The notes under the pieces are model-generated. The model saw only the letters and a list, made by a program, of their open reading frames with translations, did no database searches and was not told the origin of the DNA. The position numbers were made by a program, and so were the translations under genes. From contig WBMV01000075.1 in the NCBI GenBank assembly GCA_013396655.1, forward strand, positions 1 to 64,000: a stretch of DNA of 64,000 bases, written 5' to 3'. This DNA comes from Campylorhamphus procurvoides. Lineage: Eukaryota > Chordata > Aves > Passeriformes > Dendrocolaptidae. Shown piece after piece: positions 12,041-25,787 of this stretch (position 1 is its first letter; every line of letters begins with the position of its first letter).

Positions 12041-13174
12041 CCAAGTTATTAATATGCATCATCTGATCCAGGAGGACCACTTTTAGGAAAGCAATTCACC
12101 TCTTCAGCAGCCTCTCACTAAATATGTCGATAAAAAAATTAATCCATGAACTCTGCATTTCTATCAGTATCACAAGAAAGGACAAACAAGTTCTCCCACA
12201 TCATTGTGAAAGAATTTTTATGCATGTGTGCTGAGGGTGTGTCCTAAAAGCTTTCAGCATTACTCGGAGTGTGTAACAAACTATTGAGTACCCAGGTTTC
12301 AGCAACTTGAGGGATGCACAGCTGCATGTCATACTCACTTGGGTAAAATAGGGAAAAAACTCAAGTAACTCAAATTAACTTCGGGTGTTAACTTCCACGT
12401 GTTAATGCCCGTGTGTTAACTTCCTGTGTTTAGGGTAGGCTTTCTCTTGCTTACTGTTAGAGATAAGTCTTGTCTCTGTGTACACGAAGCATTTAAGTTC
12501 CCCCTTGCACATCCTAAGATGAATGAATCGCTATCATCTCTGAAAGTAGCCCTTCCTCTTAAGTGGTGGGGGTAATGAAGAGAACTAATCTCATCTAGAT
12601 GTCTGGCTTTTGGGAGGCTGATGGTAAATAAAGTAATCTCGTCTGTAGTGGCTGTAGTTCAGGGATGTTATGTCTTCAGAAATAACTTCTTACCTGGGAG
12701 TTGCTGAACTTCAAATGAAACATGGTTCTTAGTTTGTGTATGTTTCTGGGCTTCTGCAAGGCTAGCTTAAGACATCTAAAACATCATCTGATTTTTTAAG
12801 ACAGGAGCTCATACCTATAGGAAACTGAAATGAACCTGTTAAGTCAGTTCATATGTCCAATCAAATAACTTTCAGATAGAACTTTTTTTCACTGTCAGGA
12901 AGCCTAGATTTATGTTTTAAGTTGTGATTCTGAGTATACTAATTCTCCCGTCTCTTTCTGCCAGAGGAGCACATGGTATGGTAAAATGCTTCAGGAGTGC
13001 CTCTCCTATGGCAGCCTTTGTCACTCATATCTGTAGAGTTCCAGATATTCACTTAAGCAATACCTCTGTGAAGATGCATAAAATTCATGACTGTTCTTAG
13101 AGCTCTTGTACATACACACCTTGTTTTACTGCATGCTTACGAATTGCTTGGAATATTTCTCTTTTTTATCAAAG
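12041..13174 (+). other. ANKRD31: Intron 7, last part
   Basis: No gene seen. A degenerate repeat of GTGTTAACTTC occurs three times in about 60 bases near 12380-12435. Confidence 0.65.
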
Positions 13175-13308
13175 CCTGTGGATGATCAGCAGAGAGAGAA
13201 AGAAGTCATTTCAGATTACTGGGATGCCACCTCTAGTAAAAAGCAAACTGGTGAGGGACATTCAGTGGAGCCTGCAGCACGTGCAGAAACAGCTCATGCA
13301 GTGGCAAG
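13175..13308 (+). CDS. ANKRD31: ANKRD31 exon 8
   Basis: A 134-base exon with acceptor TTTTTTATCAAAG and a strong donor CAAG|GTAAGT. It encodes PVDDQQREKEVISDYWDATS and then an Ala/Glu/His-rich stretch, ending with two bases of a codon. It joins exon 7 (or the microexon) on a codon boundary and exon 9 in phase. Confidence 0.82.
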
Positions 13309-13745
13309 GTAAGTGAGGCTGTTGAGAGTCCTCCTCAGAAGATACAGGGATTGTGTTTGCTCTCCTCATGAAATACTTGAAGAGACTCAGTAGAGAATTC
13401 TCACAGTGGCAGTATAACAAGAAACAAACCTAAGGATTTTTAGTTTGAGAAATTAATGCATAATATTTTTTATATTAATAAATACAATGCATATGGAGTA
13501 CTTGCTTGTCATGTGAGTGACTTGAAATGATCAAAAGGTAAAGGTTTTGGCTTTAATTCAAAGGTCTGGAACTTAGTTTCTCTCCTGACTTACTCTTTAT
13601 TAAGTACTACTTAGGTTAGCCTGTGTACTTACATGCTGTTACAGACTTTCTTTTAAAATCAAATATGTTCATCTTTTTATCTCTACTGTAAACATTGATT
13701 TCTATAGAGAATAATTTTGTTGACTCTAAGCAAATCTCTTGTCAG
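13309..13745 (+). other. ANKRD31: Intron 8
   Basis: AT-rich, nothing recognised. Confidence 0.7.
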
Positions 13746-13870
13746 TCAAATTCAGAAATCTACTTCTAAAGACAAGCAGGATATAGAAACCAGAATATGG
13801 CAAGAAATAATTCTGAATGAGTTTACAGAAGCTAAGCAGAGGAGGAGCAAGAGAATTGACATCAAACGGA
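13746..13870 (+). CDS. ANKRD31: ANKRD31 exon 9, basic segment
   Basis: A 125-base exon, acceptor CTCTTGTCAG and donor GGA|GTAAGA. It encodes a serine shared with exon 8, then QIQKSTSKDKQDIETRIWQ and a basic end, EAKQRRSKRIDIKR. The cluster QRRSKR could serve as a nuclear localisation signal (inference). One base is left over, completed by the ankyrin exon at 16450. Confidence 0.82.
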
Positions 13871-16449
13871 GTAAGATATTCTATGCTGTTAGCAGACAAA
13901 CTATTTTATTATTTAAACAACTCTACTGAATCAGATATAATTAATAACCTTTCCAATATATTGTGGCATGAATCTCTTTTTAAAACATGGTAAAAACATT
14001 AATTTTAATAATGAAAATTATTTAGAATTTCCCTCACTTCTGGAAACCTTTGTATTAGCAATCTAGAAGTTGACTTGTTTGCATAAACTCCTTTAGAATC
14101 ATGACAACTTTTTCAGGATACAATTTTTATCATAGTGTTTTATATGAAAAAAATAGTATATTCTGACAAGAATAGAAATGTTTTCATGCAGAGTGAAAAT
14201 TTTGATATATTTTTGATACATTTATATATCCATCTATCGTGGTGTTCTGTTGCAGTATCATTCTCAGAGCAGTGCCATCTGCACAAATTGACCTCTATAA
14301 AACAGTTTATTCTATTTTGAATACCTGCTATTGTTATCCTGTCTGCAGGATTATAGGGCCTTCACTACCACGGTTACACATGACACTTCTAAAGTATTTT
14401 TCTTTGCAGTGTGTTTTGTCAGAGAGAAAGATTGCAATTTTTCATCCTTCGAAGACACATGCAAAGAAATTCTCTACCTCCTCACAGGGGAATTCTGTAA
14501 GAGAATAAAAAATCTCATCACTTAAATGCACATCCCGTGCCTTTAAGACTGGGATCTTAGAAGTTGAGTGGGTTTTTATATTTGTTCAAGGCCACTTAGT
14601 TGGGATTTATCCATGCATTTACGATCACTTAAACAGCTTACAAAGTTTGAAAGTATTTGAACTGTAACAGCTATGTAACAGCTATGTTACAGATACTACA
14701 AAACATGAAGAATGCTTCCTCCAATTAACAAACCCTTTTGCAGAATTTTAATTATTCACACTAGAAGCACTGTGTTGATGGGATTTAAAGCTGAATGACT
14801 AGCTGCTCATATATTTCAAACTGACTTTGTCGTTTCCATTCAATTAATAAGCCATTGATTCTTTAGCATGACTGATGCAGAAAGAGTTGCAATGCCTCTA
14901 GAGGGAGCTTGGTGTGAAACCAATCTAGCAAGTTTATCTCCCTTTTGTATCAGAACTACCAGTCAAGAGTTTGTCAGTCATCTTAGTTTGGTAATTCGCT
15001 GAAAAATGAGCTCCACGATAAGTTTAATTTTGCGTCATCACAAGGACTGGCATGTGGAAGGCACTAAGGGAAAGCAAGCTGGAAGAGATAGGAGATAGGT
15101 CCTCTTAAAGGGAAAAGCTAAGTCTGTTAAGGTGGAACATAAAACTGCACCCTGTTCTTGCTCTTGCAGTTTAATGGCTCCTGAACTGCTTGTCTGGTTT
15201 AGACCAGCTTTGACTAATGACTGCATATTTGAAATGACTAAGGTCTTGCAAGGCTGGACAGGTAGAGGTGAGGAGCTGTCTGCATGTTCAGCTCAGGGAA
15301 GGTCCTGGGTGAACTTGTATCTCTTAGATTCTGACAGTGCACATACAGTTAAGAACTTAAGAAAGTTGGGAATTAGCCTGAGCTCCCATTATATCACTAT
15401 GCACAAAATAGAGACGTCAGGCTGTGTGAATTACAGGTCTAGAAGAACTGTGGTTTTTAAGGTCTTTTCCTGACACGAGTGGAGCTTTAGGGCCAGTGAG
15501 GCACACCTACTAGAGCTTGTGCAGAGGAGCAGTGTATGTAGATTGCTGTCCTAAGGTTTTTCATTAGTAGATGAAACAATGGCCTAGGCCATGCACTGTG
15601 TTTTCCTGCAGTTAATTCTGTTACTTCCTTCTTCCCTTCTTTTTTCCCTTCTGTTTTTCATCTGAGACAGTAGCCAGGATGCTCTTCTCCACAGCTTTAA
15701 GGGTTGCTGGAAAGGCTCTGCTAGCGAAGCGTGAAACAGCTCATCTGTGTATTGGAAATAATTTTAGCCAAGCTGAAAACTGTGATGAGTGCATAATTGG
15801 GAGACAGCATTTGTTTTGTAAAATAATAAACTAAAAATTAAAAATAGTGCCTTTTACTTTTTTTTTTACATTTAGGCCTCATATTCACCTTTCACTCATT
15901 GCAGAAATGGCTGAGCTGGTTGTGAAGTAATGGGAAAAGGTAATGTGAGGGAGCTCCTCTCAATCACTACCCTACTGTAAATGCTTGGTCAGAAAGCAGA
16001 GTTTTTAAAAGATAAATGAGTACAAAAGAAGAGTTGATAAATTTGACTTTTTAAAAGTTAAATTATTGATTAACTGACTTAGTTACTGATGTGGTCTCCT
16101 TACAATGATTTGTATTGCAAAATAGGAGTTTTATTGTCCATTGGAAAGCAATGCACTTTTCAAAAATGTCATTAGAAACAAAGAAGTCTAAAGGTAATAC
16201 AGTTCTACAAAGTCATATTTCTGTGTGTTGCCTTTCAATTGCAGTTTTGTTGTGGAATTCCCTATGGCATCTTTTATTGAATGGTATTAGTATTTAATTG
16301 GTGATGTGTTTTTTGAGATACTCATTTCTACTAGATCAAACAAGCATTTGTTTCTTCAGAAGGTTCATTTACCAAATGTAATACAAAGTGCCAAAGTGAA
16401 GATGAAAAGATATTTTTCTGTGCAAGAGATCTTTTATATTATTTTTCAG
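13871..16449 (+). other. ANKRD31: Intron 9
   Basis: A 2.6 kb intron. No repeat or RNA gene recognised; open frames at 14135-14525 and 15132-15473 lack any recognisable homology. Confidence 0.65.
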
Positions 16450-16629
16450 GACGAGAAGCCTTTGGTAGGAATGCTGTAAATCCAGCTTGCCCTCTTTCAC
16501 TTTCAACAATCCACAGGAGGAATGAGCGTGGTGAGAACTTGCTACATAGAGCTGTTTCTCATCAAGATATTGACCTCGTACGTAAGATAATAAAAGCTGG
16601 TGGAAATGTAAATGCTAAGGATTACGTTG
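16450..16629 (+). CDS. ANKRD31: ANKRD31 exon 10, first ankyrin repeat of block 1
   Basis: A 180-base exon, acceptor ATTATTTTTCAG and donor TTG|GTAAGT. After a short linker it encodes HRRNERGENLLHRAVSHQD and on to IIKAGGNVNAKDYVG, a classic ankyrin repeat (G-x-x-LLHRA, hydrophobic second helix, GGNVNAKD hairpin). Phase is two bases in and one base out, the same as exon 16 of the second block. Confidence 0.95.
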
Positions 16630-19513
16630 GTAAGTTGCAGTTGTATTAAAATACTATTTTCAATACAAGTATCCACATATAACTAATAAAACCATACAGT
16701 AAGAGTTTATGCAATGGACAAGACTGTAGATTTGTGACTGGTCAGTAGATTAGTATATTTTTATTTGTTTCAGTTGCTTATGGTAAAATATGTAGATCTC
16801 ATTATAAAAGTATATTAGAAAAGAAAATTTTGAGGGAAAAGTAAGCACTTAAAAATTAAAAAGTGATGCAATGAGGTTTGCTTAGCCTTAAGTCAACAGT
16901 TCTGTGCATGCTTATCACAAAAACAGTCCCTAATTAAATAATCAACTTTATGGTTTTAAAGTAGGGGCTGTTTTTTGTCCACTTCAGTGGCCAACCTGAG
17001 ATGCCACAATGTAAATTTTCCGGTTTAATTTTTCAAGAACTTTGATTTCGTCCCTTAGATCTTAAGGGAAGTTGTAGTTTTATATTTTGGCACTGTCCTG
17101 ACCTTATAAAGTTGTGACTACCTGGTATTTTCCATTCTTTCTTCATGTTGGGCATTAAAAAAAAGGAATGACAAATAGCAGCCAGCTGTTAATGTTTTGA
17201 TTGAAACGATTCACCAGTTTCTTGTGTGATACTCTGTGTCCAAGACTTTACTACACCTTATCACTTTGTTCTTTCAAATACAAGACTCTTCCTTATTTGC
17301 ATTTCCTCGTCTCATTCATTACTCTCTGATAAACTTCGAAAACAAAAGAGAAGATTGTTTTAGACAGCTGGCTCATTTGGTGGAAAACTTTGATTAATTC
17401 TTAGAATGTTTCCATACCATACTAGTGGCTAGGATTTCACAACTGTTCTCTGGGAAAGAAAAAACCCCCACATGCTGCAGTTACAAGCTATTGCATAACA
17501 CAGGCATATAACAGACCGAAATTAATTTAGAAATTATCTGTCTTCTGGAATGTACTGGGAGGATAGATTGCATCAGCAGCCAATTTCAGATTTTTACAGG
17601 GAAGATGTTTGAGCTAACAGAGTGACTTGTAATATATTTTCACTTGTGCTTGAGGCAGGTGAGAAAATATTTTGTTGGTGGGATTCAAAACCCTCTGCTG
17701 ACAACAGAGAACTGCTGATAGTGCAGCCACAGTAAGCAAGTGTACTAAAGTGCACAGGGTTTAGTTTTTGCTGTCACAGCTGCTTCCTTTTTCTGCCTTT
17801 GCATGTTTTGCCAGGCCACTGTTTCTTCATTCCCCATCTCTGGTTTCCGTTTTATTGGTGCAAAAGAAACACAGCTGCAAAAACAATATCCTCTAGTTGT
17901 ACTACTTGAAGGGATGAGAGGTTAACCTTGCCCTGACTCTTGTTTTTTTTTTTTTTTTAATGAGGCAGGTATAATCAGAAAGAATTAGAGTTGCTAGACC
18001 TGTGCCATTTTGACATGAACTTTTAGCTTGATCTCTTTGGGAGTAATTGTTCTGAATATTATATTCTGCCTCTGTACCTGTTCTCTTCCTTTAAAGCCTC
18101 CCTCCAGGGATTATCCATATCTGAGCCTAGCATTTTTCCTTTTTGCTGTGCTACGATATTCTGCTTCAGTAACTTACTGAGTTCTTGGGATCATCTGTTG
18201 TGTAATTTGGGGGGGGGGATTGTTTCCTTTTTCTTTCCTGGATATAAGCATGTAGGATTTGAACAGCATTTTAGAGTTGCTGTCTTGTGCTCTCAGTTTG
18301 GGTTTTGATTCACAGTGTCTCAAGGGATTTGAAAATCAGTTGCAGTGAAACTTGCATTTCTACTTGATCTGGAGCATGCACAGCATCCTTGCAGAATCAT
18401 ACTGCTAATTCCTAATGATTATTAATTGAATGTGTTACAGGTGCAGTTTTTCAGGGCCTTATTATTGTGTCAGATAGAGGATATGTTTTAGTAAGGCAGA
18501 AATTAGTACATTCCCCTAAGTGAACCTTTTTATTCTCCCCTTAACAGATTTCATAATAAACCCAGTTCATGGGAATATACAATATTCCAGGTTACCCTGT
18601 GTATAAGAGAGCCTCAAGAGTTTGTCTTTCCAGTGAAATTAAGATAATTTTGCTCAGTGGGAGCAAACCAGTTTTATTAAGCCTCATTAATTCACATATT
18701 TAGTATGTGAATTAGACCCCAACAACTTTCTGGTAATGGGAGACTGTTGAAGAGTAAGACTGTTGATCAAAATGGTTTTCTGGAGGGCATGTTGGTTTAA
18801 GAGTGGAAAGATAGGAAGTGGGAAGTCCTCTCTGGTTTTCCCTTATTTCTCTCACCCTGCATATTTAAGGAACTCATGCATGTCTGTTCATGACCTACAG
18901 TTCAAAGACCTACATTACATGTTTTTCCTCAACACCTCTTTCATAGGACAGAATTCTATTGTGAAGCTCGTATCTTGGTTTATTCCATATAGCTGGCAAT
19001 ATTCAATAGCAAACTTTCATTTATTTAGACACTCAAATCATTCTTGGATAGTCTTAAAAACATTTTTATTTGATTATAAATATTTCATATCTTTATTTTT
19101 ATCACTTCTTTCTTACTTACCCTCTTCAGCATAGTTATGTAAATAAGAGTGCCATGAAAAATTATGTTGTTCTTAAAATAGCGTATAGATTTTGTTCCAG
19201 GAGAAATTACTAGGATATGAGTTGAATAATTCTTATTTTATCATTTCATAACAGAACTACCAAATCTAAAACTTACATTGTTACAGCAACATCTGCTTGT
19301 TTAGTAGGTGGAAATTTTGTCAAAAGCATGAGATCTCCCAACATTTGTGACTTTTTCCATAAACATTTCTTCATACAACTTACTGCAATGCATTGTTTTT
19401 TACCTTTCCAGTATACTCTCTGAAATCTTTATCAAATAGACAACCTAAAACTGACATACATTTTTAGAAATTGTTTCACCCAAACGTTAAATACACGCTT
19501 TTCTGTTTTGTAG
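16630..19513 (+). other. ANKRD31: Intron 10
   Basis: A 2.9 kb intron with poly-T near 17941-17958 and a G run near 18211-18218. The open frame at 18763-19134 is not recognisable as a gene. Confidence 0.7.
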
Positions 19514-19656
19514 GCTTGACTGCACTGCATATAGCAAGTGTGGAAGGCTTTTATGGAATAGCAAACCTGCTTTTGAAAGCTGGTGCTGATGTTAATGCTA
19601 CACAGAAGGAACAAATAACACCATTGCAGAATGCAGTTAAAGAAGGCCATTATGAG
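19514..19656 (+). CDS. ANKRD31: ANKRD31 exon 11, second ankyrin repeat of block 1
   Basis: A 143-base exon, acceptor TTCTGTTTTGTAG and donor GAG|GTATGT. It encodes LTALHIASVEGFYGIANLLL, KAGADVNATQK and TPLQNAVKEGHYE: one full ankyrin repeat and the first helix of the next. It has exactly the length and phases of exon 17. Confidence 0.96.
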
Positions 19657-21699
19657 GTATGTTCCAAATTGAACACAAATTTCGGACTAGAAATTATTGT
19701 TGTTGAGTCCAGGTGGTCACATAATGTTTTTGCATCTGTCTGGTCTTTTCAGAATGCAGACAAATTCAGGAGCTTCCAGGTCTTTCCTGCCTGATTTCTG
19801 TTCAAACCATTCCATGCTTAACAGGATTTGTCCTAAAGGAGAAATAATTGTTCTTCTGACTGTTGGGGACAAGGACTATATTACTGAGGAATAGATTGCT
19901 CCTCTTTAAGACTACTTGCTTCAATGATTTTATAATCACCTTGCAGAATAACTTACGATCTGAGCAGTCTTCTGGGCTCTTACTGACTTTTTTTTGCATG
20001 ATTTTGTAATCATGCATGTATGGCATGCTGCCACAGCCATGCACACCCTGTATTAACATGTATCATGGAGGGTTATGAAGACATGGCTTTGTATTTTGTG
20101 TGGTCTTAAACTGAAAGTTAACTGAATAGTGAATGTGAGTTAGCTGTAAGACTTGTTACCAAATGCTGTGGTTTCATAAACCTGTGTCTGAATTGTGGAT
20201 CCTCTTTCAGTCTGGCAGTGCTTGCCTCTACCTGCCATGCCTGTGCATATGCCTAGGAGGGTCCAAATTTGTGTAAGAGTTCTATATGTCCCTTTATCCT
20301 CTTGCAGTTTCTTTCTCTAGACATGCATGTATTAATGATTTTCAAGATTTGTAAAGTGTGTCATGTGGAGTGTAATAAGGTTTGTCCCTAAACACTTGCT
20401 CTTTTCTGTTTCACAACTGAGATGAGACTTACTCTGTTTCCCTACAAATCTCCCTGGAACAAAGAAGAAGGGTGGACTTCTGGTTAACAATTTTCTTCTG
20501 AGACTTGAGAGCCCCAAGAATGATTTTCAGCTTGTGCATCACAGCCTGTTGCCAGTTCATGAAATATTTCTGAGTTCTGTCACTGTACCTAACACACCAT
20601 GTCCATGGTTATGCATGAAGAACTCTGCATCTCTGCAAGTAATACTTAGGAGCCAGCAACTAGAATGATACTGGAAGAACATTTGTCTCATCTAGGACGC
20701 TAGGGGGACACCAAGATCATTTAGCACAGGACTGAGTTAAAGTTATGCAAGGTGGTATGTCTAAAGGGAATGGTACTACCTGGTGATGCGGTATTTACTC
20801 AGTCTCTGTTTACTCAGTAGCGGTAAAATTATCTTGCTGCAGTGGTCTGTCAGACTTAATTTTTGTTGTTTCTGACTAGCAACAAAATAGCGATAGTGTT
20901 TTGGTAACAGGACCTTGGTAACATGGTATTTGAAGCTGCTTTTTTAAAAGCTACCTTCTCTTTGTGAAGTTATTACTGTAGATTGGAAACACACCTTTCA
21001 TCTACTACTTAATCCCTTTCTGTGCATGCAGTATACCAAAATAATTCATTTCAGTAAAAATGATAAGTATAGGAAAGATTTTCTAATAGTTCTCGGCATT
21101 ACTGGTTGAAAAAAATCCAAAGGTTTGGGATAATTTGTGAAACACAAGAGGGCTTTTGCTGTCAATTGAATGAACCCTTTTCATTTTACTATGTTTTTAG
21201 GAGAATGTATGAATTGAGAAAACTTCACTAACAATTTTCTCATTAGCCATCTGGTTAGAGGTATTGAGGGACTTGCACATATGGGTGAAAGATGCGAGTG
21301 AAGTTCAGTCAGTTTGAAATTATAATATGCTGAGGAGAGAAATGAGGAGGTACAAGTAAAATCACACTAGTGCTGGAATAAGATAGCAGGGTTACACACA
21401 CAAATGAAATAATCAGATTGTAAATTTCCTTTCTTTAAAAAGTACTCTGCAAAGGTTGATGGAACATTTTGCTAACATGGTAATTTCTTGAATAATAACA
21501 GATTGAGGATTTATATTTGTACAAAAATCATAGTGTTGGTAATACAACTGTCAGAATGGGTTTAATTTGATCAAATTATCCTGTACATCTGAAATAGCTG
21601 TCGAAACTTCCTTTTGCAGTTATAGGAGTCACAACAGACATATCTATAGTACAGTTTATTTTCTACTAAAGCAGGTATCAACAGTGTTATCTGACATCC
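19657..21699 (+). other. ANKRD31: Intron 11, unique part
   Basis: About 2 kb without a recognised gene or repeat, followed by the CR1 copy at 21700. Confidence 0.65.
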
Positions 21700-22285
21700 A
21701 GGAGGGCCAACCCTGTCCTGGGAGGCATCAGGGACAATATCACCAGCTGGGCAAGGAAGGGTATTGTCCTGCTCTGCTCTGCGCTGGGGTGGCCTCACCA
21801 CGGATATAGGAAAGATACAAAGCCATTAGAGAGCATCCAAAGGAGGGCAACAAAGATAATAAAAGGCCTTGACGGGAAGCTGTATGAGGAGCAGCTGAGG
21901 GGAATTGGTGTGTTCAGCCTGGAGAAGAGGAGACTGAGGGGAGGACTCATTGCAGTTTCAACTTCCATGTGAGGGGAAGAGGGGGGACAGGCACCAATGT
22001 CTCCTCTGTGGTGACAAGTGACAGGACCCGAGGGAATGGCCTGAAGTTGTGCTAGGAGAGGTTTAGTTTGGGTGTTAAAAACAGATTCTTCCCCCGGAGG
22101 GTGGTTGGGTGCTGGAACAGGCTCCCCAGTGAAGGGGTCAGATCACCAAGCCTGACAGAGTTCAAGAAGTGTTTGGATACTCTTGGTCACATGGTGTGAC
22201 TCCTAGGGATGGTCCTGGGCAGGGCTACGGGTTGGACGCAATGATTCTTGTGGGATCCTTCCAACTTGGCATATTCTTTGATGTC
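21700..22285 (+). mobile_element. CR1 LINE 3' fragment, forward orientation
   Basis: Contains in order GGAGGGCAACAAAGATAAT, GAGCAGCTGAGGGGAATTGG, TTCAGCCTGGAGAAGAGGAG and GGTTGGACGCAATGATTCTT, then ends near CATATTCTTTGATG, the normal order of a CR1 3' end. The copy is diverged and 5'-truncated; no open frame is kept. Confidence 0.9.
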
Positions 22286-22601
22286 CTAAAGGAAAAGCTG
22301 ACTCCTACCCTAATATCACCTGTTACTTTCTACTAGTTAAGAACTGTGGGGGGATGAATCCTACCCTGTGTTTTGAGAGACCTTGTATTGATGGTAAGTT
22401 AATAACTGGAAAAATGTAGAAAAATGAAAATAATAAGACTGTGGGATGATGCATCTAGGGAAATGCTTGGGGTACATGAACCAGAATAAAGAAGGATTTG
22501 ATTTTAGTTATTCATGTTGTCAAATACGAGAGAGAAGCTTATATAAGGAGTATGGAAAATACTGCCAGAAGAGAAATGATCTGAAAAACTTATTTTTCTA
22601 G
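22286..22601 (+). other. ANKRD31: Intron 11, last part
   Basis: Nothing recognised apart from the acceptor TTATTTTTCTAG. Confidence 0.65.
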
Positions 22602-22746
22602 ATGGCGAATTTACTACTTTGGTATGGAGCTGATCCCTTATTAAAAAATAAGATGGGAAGGTCTGCATTAGAAGAAGCTTCTGACCCATCTATGAGGAAA
22701 CTTCTTACAAGTTATGTAGAAAAATCCAGGAGAGATTCAGTATCAG
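22602..22746 (+). CDS. ANKRD31: ANKRD31 exon 12, third ankyrin repeat of block 1
   Basis: A 145-base exon. It encodes MANLLLWYGADPLLKNKMG, then RSALEEASDPSMRKLLTSYV, closing the first ankyrin block with the usual LLLxYGADP hairpin and a capping helix. It starts on a codon boundary and ends with one base over, like exon 18. The methionine is internal, not a start. Confidence 0.95.
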
Positions 22747-25742
22747 GTAGGAAAGAACTGTTCTATCATAGCATCACTGCTAAATGGAGAAATTCAGAAG
22801 TCTATTGAACTATATTTCTTTAATTACTGCTAGTAATTCTGTAGGCTTCTGCTTGAGTACCAGTGCACACTCCTTACCTTCCACAGTTGCTGTACATTGA
22901 CAAAGTTTGAAAGATAGTGATGTCTGTCTGTTTCTTGGGCTGGAGTTATCTTTAAATTTGAATCAAAGATGTGAAGCACAATAGTTGTTGTCCATCTAAA
23001 GGGAAGGAGGGGCACAGCTTGACTTGCTGATGGATTGAAGTAATATTTAGAACTAGGGACCAAATTTGGTTTTTAGCTGGCATAAATCCTGAATTTTGAA
23101 GGATCCATAAAATAAAAAATGGTGAATCTACAATTAGATCTAGATCTTAGGAGTTGCCAAGCCTTCACTGCTACTGTTTGGGCTCAGTGTAGGGAAATAT
23201 TGTAGGCAACTGCTAGTGAGTTTGTAAGGAGATAGTTGAATTAGAGCTAGTGATTATGGCTAAGGAAAAAGTCAAGTCTTGTACAGTCTTGGGAACTAAA
23301 TTGAGAAGAAGGTTCAGAAGAGGCTGTTTGATGAGAAACAAGTACAGAAAAGTGCCACAAGATAACCCTTGATTAGAGCTGAAATTGAGACTATTGGGCA
23401 GCCATGGGCCGATGTGGGCTGTGTCATGTTCAAGTCTGGAAGGAGTCCCCATCCCTTGGACTATTATCCATTATTGCTTTTCCATGTGGGTGGCAGTAAA
23501 GCTACAACATATAGTCAGGAATACTCAGAAGATACTTCAGGGCCTTGGGGTAGTTGGTAGGGGAATCTGGTGCACAGGTACTTTTTTCCTCTTTCCTTTC
23601 AGTTGTGAGCAGTGACGTTGGAAGAAACAGTCAAACTCAGTCTGTTAATACATGGCTCTATGTCTCATGTCCCAGCCACAATTGTAGGTTTCTCAGTAAC
23701 GGGATGGTCTACATATCATAAGGGCTGCTAATATCAGATAGCATTCACCTTTCTCAGAGAAGAAAGAGCGTCTTTGCTCATAAGCTAGCAGGGCTTATTG
23801 ACAGAGCTGAAAACTGGGCTTAAAGGGGGAATGGAGTACTATTGGACTTGCCTATGACAACACATGAAGGTTAGGTGGATGGGGTGCTATTGAGAGCACT
23901 CACCCTGCTGCTCTGAGACTCCTAGGCTAACATAAAGCACACTTGAGGAGCCAGGGGTTCCTTGTAAGTTTCAGAAAGAATCGCCTAGGTCACTAATCTT
24001 CAAAAAAAATATTGAAAGTATAATGTCATTCTTTACTGTCACCATCACTGGTTTTTACAAGATGCTATTTGCAACAAAGATTAGACTCCCAAGATTTTGA
24101 TAAATATTTTATATGTTGATATGTTTTAGATTCTAATAAAATGGCTTGATAGTTTTTTCTGAAAGCTAAGTGTGATAAGTACTATTAGACAATATTGAAG
24201 ACAAGTTATATATATATCTAACTAGATTTTATATATTAAGTTATGATCTCTTTTCAATTCTGGCTTTTTTTTCTGTCTTTCAAATAAAAGTTTCGGAATT
24301 ATTTTTTTGGGTTTTGATAGGTTTTTAAAACAGCACATTCTTAGTTCCTTAGCTGTCTGTGACTATTTCCTAGTGTTCTTTTGTTTTTCACAGCAATTTT
24401 CTACAACTCCTGATTTGTATTTGTTACCATTGGTTTCCAGTTTTTTCATTTCTCATTTTCTGTTGCTCCGTATTTCCCTTCCTGAGGTAGGTTAGTTTTT
24501 GAATCACTGCAGCTTTTCATCTTGAGTGTGCAATATTTTGTGAAATATTTCCTACTGTTACTCGTATTTTTCTGCTGGTATTTTTTCTTCAAAATTTTTT
24601 GTTTATAACCATTTTCAGCTCTTTGAAAATTTCTATTTCAAATAACTACAGTGTCAGTATAAGTGTATGCATATACAGGCATAGGAAAGGATGGGGTTTA
24701 TGGATATATATAGATTTATGGAGGTAATGTATATGCATATGACATTTGATTTTTTTTCAAGGGTGTGCAGCAAAAAAATTAATTTTTTTTCTTTGAGATT
24801 ATGTGTTGCTGGGGTCTATTGGTCAAACCTTGGTTGCCTTTGAATGGGATGTAAATGAATGCTAGCTTCAAGTATATGTTGCAAATCAATGGGATTCATG
24901 CTCCTACATGCATTAAATTCTTTAAAACCAGTATATGGAACAGCATGTATATGTAATACATATAAAAATATACCCTCCCCATAAATGCACCCACCATATG
25001 GACAAATACATCTGCTCACGTACCATCAACATGCACATTTTTTACTTCTGTTTGTTTTTTGCTTAGTCCTTTCTGTCTCTTTAGGGACTTGGTCTGGATG
25101 CTCACTAGTCTTAAAAGTTGAATTAAGGAGCCATCAGCCAATCTCTGCAGTGTCTTGTTACACATGACAAAAAACACTCAAGAAACTGTGTGTAGTTCCC
25201 TCCTGATCCTTTTCTTTATGATAGTCAGAGTCTTCTTGTCTTCTGCCTTCAGCAGTGCTGTTCCCTCTTCCCGTCTTGTGTGGTTGCTTGTTTTCAACAC
25301 TTCTTAAGTCCCTGTTTTCTCAAGTTGCTGAACTGCAAGTGTGTGTTCTCTTCTGAAAGCTGGAGGGAGAAAGAAAGAAGCAGGTGCCCTCTAATTCTTG
25401 GAAGTGTCAGTTCTTAACTTTCCTTGTTCCGAATTTTGTTTTTTCTGCTCTAGGAATGCCTTTTTAAATCATGCTGGAAAGGAATCTGTGCCATGTCTAA
25501 CCCATGTCGTAATCCACTGCTCATTATTGGAAGAATAAACACTGAACATAGAAATGTTTCCTTTTTCTAAAGATGTTCTTTTTTGTAGCTCCTATATTCT
25601 TGCTGAACATTTATAATTAAGTCTGTGTGCATTAATTTATTTTTGAAATGTTTTATTTCTAATTTTTGCCTCCTGTATGTGCAATTATGATTTTAAAAGA
25701 CTTTATTCCAAATATGTATCTTATATTTTGATCTCCACTCAG
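22747..25742 (+). other. ANKRD31: Intron 12
   Basis: A 3 kb intron. TA-rich stretch near 24200-24240. No gene or interspersed repeat recognised. Confidence 0.65.
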
Positions 25743-25787
25743 ATAGCATTTCCCAGGTTACTGTTTTCCACAAAAGAGATTCTTCAG
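25743..25787 (+). CDS. ANKRD31: ANKRD31 exon 13, small linker exon
   Basis: A 45-base exon, acceptor GATCTCCACTCAG and donor CAG|GTAATA. It encodes D-SISQVTVFHKRDSS. Two bases in and one out join exons 12 and 14 perfectly, although the exon is too short to be found as an open frame. Confidence 0.75.

Noticed and set aside
18763..19134. A 123-codon + strand open frame in intron 10
   Set aside because: AT-rich, Phe/Ser/Leu-rich translation without any recognisable domain; no splice sites that fit the gene's phase.
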